Source of the DNA: Streptomyces sp. NBC_00557
GTDB taxonomy: Bacteria > Actinomycetota > Actinomycetes > Streptomycetales > Streptomycetaceae
Reading direction: 5' to 3'
Length of the DNA: 64,000 nt
NCBI RefSeq assembly: GCF_036345995.1
Contig: NZ_CP107796.1
Location: 6,014,001-6,078,000 of the forward strand
A program made the translations under genes and the position numbers. The notes beneath the pieces are model-generated. The model saw only the letters and a list, made by a program, of their open reading frames with translations. It did no database searches and had not been told where the DNA came from. Below are positions 60,669 to 64,000 of the stretch, in pieces (the first letter of the stretch is position 1; each line of letters begins with the position of its first letter).

Positions 60669-63566
60669 ATGGACGAGGCGAGGGTCGTCGAGATCTGGAA
60701 TCCGGCCGGGCGGCACACCGGCAGCGGCTACGTCCTCGGTGACGACCTGGTACTGACCTCCTGCCATGTCCTGGAGGGCACACAGGCCGGCGGCCGGGTC
60801 GAGGTGCGGCAGCTGGACCGGCTGGGGCGCACCGAGTGGCTGCCCGCCGACGTGGTGTGGCTGCCGCGGCAGGCCGACGCGGAGCTGCCCGCCGAGGCGG
60901 ACGGGGCACTGGTGCGGATCACCGCCCCGCAGTGGCGGCCACCGCCCGGCCCGCCGGTACGGTACGGGCGCGTCACCGGCCGGGACCGCGTGCCGTGCCT
61001 CGGCCTTGGTTTTCCCGACGCGGCCAAACGCTCGCGGTACGAACGGGACACGATGCCCGTGCGGGGCCATGTGGACCCCCTGCACGCCATGAAGTCCGGG
61101 CTGCTCACGGTGCATGTCGACACCGGCATTGTGCCGGGGCGGGCGGGATGGCACGGCGGCTCGGGAACGGCCGTGCTGTGCGGGCCCCATCTGGTGGCCG
61201 TCCTGCGGGCGGAGAAGGCCCTGGCCCTCGGAGTGCTGGACGCCGTTCCCGTCACCGCCTTGTCCGAACTGCCCGGTTTCCGGCAGACCCTGGAGACGTA
61301 CGGCGTCCACCTGGTCATCGAGGACATCGGTGGCCCGGCAGCCGACCCGCCGACCGGTCCGGAACTCCTGCCGGTCAGCATGCCGCCGCCGCGCCTGCGG
61401 CACCGGATGCCGGAGGCGTCGCTGTCCGCGCTGGGCGGCGGCGTCGTGACCCTCCTGCTGTCCCTGCGGCTCGGTCCGAGGTCCGCGGGCCTCGCCTGGG
61501 TCATAGGCTCGTTCTTCGCGGGCATCGTGGCGATGTGGTCGATCCTGCGTCTGCGCTCCCCGCACCGCCCCGGAGACGGTAGGGAGGCCGCCCGCGACCA
61601 GCTGTCCGAGGCGGTGCTGGGGGAGGTGACGCGTCGGCGCCGGCAACTGCTGGGCGGCGACAAGAAGGCCATCAACGTGACCTTCACCACCGTGCCGCAG
61701 GGCGGCAGGGACGCGGAACGCGCCTGGCCGCGCGGGGACTTCGCGCGCATCGCCGACTTCCTGGACGAACTCGTACCCAAGCGGCTCGTCATCACCGGCG
61801 GGCCGGGCGCCGGCAAGACGCTCCTCGCCTACGAACTGGTCCACCGGCTGCTCAGCCGCCGGCGCTACCAGGGTCCGGTCCCGGTGCCCATGGGCCTGGC
61901 CGAGTGGGACACCGCCGCCGTGCCGTTCACTGACTGGTTCACCGCTCGCGTGGCCCGTGAGTACCTGAGCGGCTCGGTCCTGACGGCGCGCCACCTGCTG
62001 GCGACCGGCAGGATCATGCCGGTCCTGGACGGCCTGGACGAACTGGACCCGCCGGACGGCGCCCGGTCCAGGGCCGTCACCGCCCTGGCCCAGCTCAACG
62101 CCTTCGAGGGGCCGCTGGTCCTGACCTGCCGCGCCACCGAGTACACGGCACTCAGCCGCGCCGGTGACCGCCTGCTGGACTGCGCCACGGTCCGGATCGA
62201 GGACGTGGGCGCTGCGGACGGCCGGCGGTATCTGATCGAGCGGGCCCTGGACCAGGCCCGGCTGCGCGCGATGGAGCAGACCCTGTTCGCCCCCGGAACG
62301 GCCACCGCCGCCGCGCTGACGTCGCCGTGGACGCTGACGCTGGCGTCGCTGGTGTCCCGTTCGGAGTCGGGCGCCGCACGGATCGGGTCGTTCGCGGGCG
62401 TCCCCGACTCCCCGGCAGCCCGGCAGGAGGTGCGGGCCGCACTCCTGGAGGCGTTGATCCCCACCGTGTGCGGCGCGGACCCGGCGGAGCGGAGCCCGCG
62501 CTACGCGGCGCGGGACGTGACCCGGTGGCTGCGGCTCCTCGCCGCGAGCCTGCGCGGGGGCAACGCGGCGCCGGCCGACGGGGGCGGCTTCACGTCATCC
62601 CGGGACTTCGAAGTCCACACCCTGTGGCCGGTCGCGGGGCCGCGCGCGGCGCGCTACACCGCGGTGGCGATCACCCTCGTCTGCTGGCTCCCCGCCCTCG
62701 TCCTGCTGGCCCTGTGTTTCCACCGCAATGGTGCGCTTCCGCTGTCCGGGGCGGTGCTGCTGGCTCTGCTCACCCCGGCCCCGCTGGTCTCCGCCTGGGA
62801 GGCACGGGGGCGTCATGTGCAGCCCCGCCGGATGCTGTTCCAGCGGCTGCGCGGCCGGCTCGGCTGGAGCCGGGTGGGCCTGGGCACCGTGCTCGGCGGG
62901 GTACTGATGCTGCCCCTGGCGCCCTTGTTCGGCCAGGGGTTCGCGCTGGCCGCCGGCGGCGCGTTCGCGTTCGTCTTCGGCTTCGGCCTGGCCCTGTCGG
63001 TACGGGTCGACGTCGACCGGGGCCGGCTGGTCGCCGCCGCCGTGCCGACCGCTCTGGCCGTGATGCTGATCGCGGGGTTCGCGGCCGGCCGGCTCGGCGA
63101 CTTCGTCGGGCTCACCGCCGGCTTCGGTGCCGGCGCGATCGGCCTGGTGGTGGGGGTGCGGGCGGGGCTGCGAGGGGCCCGGCGCAGAGGCGGCGGAGAC
63201 CCCGACCCGAATCCGGCGGGCGTGCCCACCCCGCTGTCCCCCCTGCGCAACGACGCGCTGGCCGGGCTGGTCTCGGGCGCCGTCATGGCGGGGGTGGCGT
63301 TCTACGCGCTGCTCTTCGTCGACTGGCTGAGGGTTCCCTGGCCGTTCGCCGCCGTGACGGCCGCGGCCTGCGGTCTGGCCGCCGGTCCCGGGTTCGTGGC
63401 GATCACCACCCGCCAGTATCTCGGCGTGATCGCCGCGACCAGGGGCCGGCTGCCATGGCGCCTGGCCGGCTTCCTGCGCTGGTGCCACGACCGCGGTCTG
63501 CTGAGGTCGGCTGGAACGGCGTACCAGCTCCGCCACGACGACCTGCTCGAATGGCTGCAGCGCTAG
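60669..63566 (+). CDS. Trypsin-like protease fused to a membrane NACHT/STAND NTPase
   Basis: 965 residues, ATG at 60669. Domain order: trypsin-like protease with His33 (LTSCHVLEG), Asp78 (EADGALVRI) and Ser165 (WHGGSGTAVL) in triad order; two membrane helices (about 252-292); a NACHT/STAND NTPase with Walker A GGPGAGKT (377-384), Walker B PVLDGLDEL (451-459) and the sensor-like LTCRATEY (485-492); and a C-terminal region of about eight hydrophobic helices from about 660, ending RHDDLLEWLQR. The layout (effector plus regulated NTPase) is that of bacterial conflict-type STAND proteins; the membrane-rich C-terminus replaces the usual repeat sensor. Trigger and target unknown. Confidence 0.85.
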   Translation: MDEARVVEIWNPAGRHTGSGYVLGDDLVLTSCHVLEGTQAGGRVEVRQLDRLGRTEWLPADVVWLPRQADAELPAEADGALVRITAPQWRPPPGPPVRYGRVTGRDRVPCLGLGFPDAAKRSRYERDTMPVRGHVDPLHAMKSGLLTVHVDTGIVPGRAGWHGGSGTAVLCGPHLVAVLRAEKALALGVLDAVPVTALSELPGFRQTLETYGVHLVIEDIGGPAADPPTGPELLPVSMPPPRLRHRMPEASLSALGGGVVTLLLSLRLGPRSAGLAWVIGSFFAGIVAMWSILRLRSPHRPGDGREAARDQLSEAVLGEVTRRRRQLLGGDKKAINVTFTTVPQGGRDAERAWPRGDFARIADFLDELVPKRLVITGGPGAGKTLLAYELVHRLLSRRRYQGPVPVPMGLAEWDTAAVPFTDWFTARVAREYLSGSVLTARHLLATGRIMPVLDGLDELDPPDGARSRAVTALAQLNAFEGPLVLTCRATEYTALSRAGDRLLDCATVRIEDVGAADGRRYLIERALDQARLRAMEQTLFAPGTATAAALTSPWTLTLASLVSRSESGAARIGSFAGVPDSPAARQEVRAALLEALIPTVCGADPAERSPRYAARDVTRWLRLLAASLRGGNAAPADGGGFTSSRDFEVHTLWPVAGPRAARYTAVAITLVCWLPALVLLALCFHRNGALPLSGAVLLALLTPAPLVSAWEARGRHVQPRRMLFQRLRGRLGWSRVGLGTVLGGVLMLPLAPLFGQGFALAAGGAFAFVFGFGLALSVRVDVDRGRLVAAAVPTALAVMLIAGFAAGRLGDFVGLTAGFGAGAIGLVVGVRAGLRGARRRGGGDPDPNPAGVPTPLSPLRNDALAGLVSGAVMAGVAFYALLFVDWLRVPWPFAAVTAAACGLAAGPGFVAITTRQYLGVIAATRGRLPWRLAGFLRWCHDRGLLRSAGTAYQLRHDDLLEWLQR

Positions 63567-63589
63567 GTGTCGACCTCGTCTGCGCAAGT

Positions 63590-63623
63590 CCGCCCCGACC
63601 ACGCCGGCACCCGGCCGGGGCGG
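63590..63623 (+). terminator. Possible terminator after the NACHT gene
   Basis: CCGCCCCG (63590-63597) pairs with CGGGGCGG (63616-63623), 24 bp past the stop; the loop is long (18 nt) and could fold further. Confidence 0.45.
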
Positions 63624-63701
63624 TCGTGTCGGGGGCAGGAACACCTGGGAGAACCCGGGCAGTGCGACGGAGAGCGACCGCGCGAGCGATCGGGGGCACG
63701 A

Positions 63702-63736
63702 AAGGGGCGCCCCCCGGATCCCGGGAAGCGCCCCTT
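63702..63736. terminator. Terminator hairpin downstream of nadA
   Basis: AAGGGGCGC (63702-63710) pairs with GCGCCCCTT (63728-63736); the inner CCCGG-ATC-CCGGG (63713-63725) extends the stem across a small internal loop. Lies about 23 bp past the nadA stop (minus strand). Confidence 0.82.
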
Positions 63737-63758
63737 GCCGACGTACAGACGAAGATCC

Positions 63759-64000
63759 TTACGGCAGTGCCAGCATCCGCTCCAGGGCGAGCTTGGCGAA
63801 CGCCTCGGTCTCCTTGTCGACCTCGATGCGGTTGACCAGGTTGCCCTCGGCGAGGGACTCCAGGGCCCAGACCAGGTGGGGCAGGTCGATGCGGTTCATG
63901 GTCGAGCAGAAGCAGACCGTCCTGTCGAGGAAGACGATCTCCTTGCCCTCGGACGCGAAACGGTTCGCCAGCCGGCGGACCAGGTTCAGCTCGGTGCCGA
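63759..64000 (-). CDS. nadA: Quinolinate synthase, C-terminal part (5' end outside window)
   Basis: Partial gene: reading on the minus strand, 80 codons are visible up to the TAA at 63761-63759. The sequence FASEGKEIVFLDRTVCFCST-MNRIDLPHLVWALESL... with the CFCSTMNRID iron-sulfur Cys region and the closing LALERMLALP is the C-terminus of NadA, which condenses iminoaspartate and dihydroxyacetone phosphate to quinolinate in NAD synthesis. The rest lies past base 64000. Followed by a strong terminator. Confidence 0.93.
   Translation of the reverse strand, partial: GTELNLVRRLANRFASEGKEIVFLDRTVCFCSTMNRIDLPHLVWALESLAEGNLVNRIEVDKETEAFAKLALERMLALP

Noticed and set aside
1..64000. CRISPR arrays, tRNA or rRNA genes, insertion sequences, prophage genes
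   Set aside because: Read through on both strands; no spacer-repeat arrays, cloverleaf-like sequences, transposases, integrases or phage structural genes were recognised.

Overview
The window is a piece of a very GC-rich actinobacterial chromosome, almost certainly a Streptomyces core region. Support: third codon positions are nearly all G or C; GTG starts and apparently leaderless starts are common; GlnR-type operators precede both glutamine synthetase genes; and the gene set (glnA plus a eukaryotic-type glnII, lipA/lipB, an aceE-E2-lpd set, split cobS/cobT/cobU, and pspA/pspAA plus pspAB/htpX) is typical of that genus. No rRNA, tRNA, CRISPR array, insertion sequence or prophage was seen.

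Layout. 1-5.7 kb: the C-terminal part of a pullulanase, a tautomerase, a TetR regulator with a clear operator, a membrane protein with a sigma-factor-like N-terminus, a TPR protein and a lipoprotein. 5.8-11.1 kb: a secreted DUF1996 protein, a two-component system, an epimerase and an orphan winged-helix regulator. 11.2-16.8 kb: glnII with its GlnR box, a MarR/hydrolase divergent pair, a secreted Gln-rich protein, an ArsC-like protein and a second hydrolase. 16.8-21.2 kb: pspAB and htpX separated by a 59/60-bp tandem array, then glnA with its GlnR box. 21.2-28.6 kb: RDD and flavin-reductase genes, DUF4191, lipA, lipB, a TPR regulator and an FAD oxidoreductase. 28.8-34 kb: GNAT, a MarP-like protease, a PGRP protein, DUF4240 and a WYL regulator. 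34-43.1 kb: aceE, a GntR regulator, a two-lipoyl E2, lpdA and pepA. 43.3-51.7 kb: cobS, cobT and a CobU fusion interleaved with membrane proteins and a lysyltransferase-like protein. 51.8-58 kb: a lipoprotein HtrA-like protease, a methyltransferase, DUF3043, pspA-pspAA and a second two-component system.

58-63.6 kb is the only part that looks accessory. A visibly decayed RND efflux gene (5' truncation, frameshifts, large internal deletion) is followed by a two-gene unit: a trypco2-like small protein and a 965-residue protein that joins a trypsin-like protease, a membrane hairpin, a NACHT/STAND NTPase and a C-terminal multi-helix membrane domain. This is the best candidate in the window for a little-described, conflict or stress-response system. 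The window ends inside nadA.

How the parts work together. Nitrogen assimilation (glnA, glnII) shares GlnR control. LipB and LipA supply the lipoyl groups that the two-lipoyl E2 needs, together with aceE and lpdA. The psp genes form an envelope-stress module split over two loci (pspAB-htpX and pspA-pspAA), the latter preceded by a SigE-like promoter. The cob genes perform the last steps of cobalamin assembly. Start codons were chosen from ribosome-binding sites or -10 boxes seen in the sequence. All functional statements rest on recognised motifs and family knowledge, with no database search.
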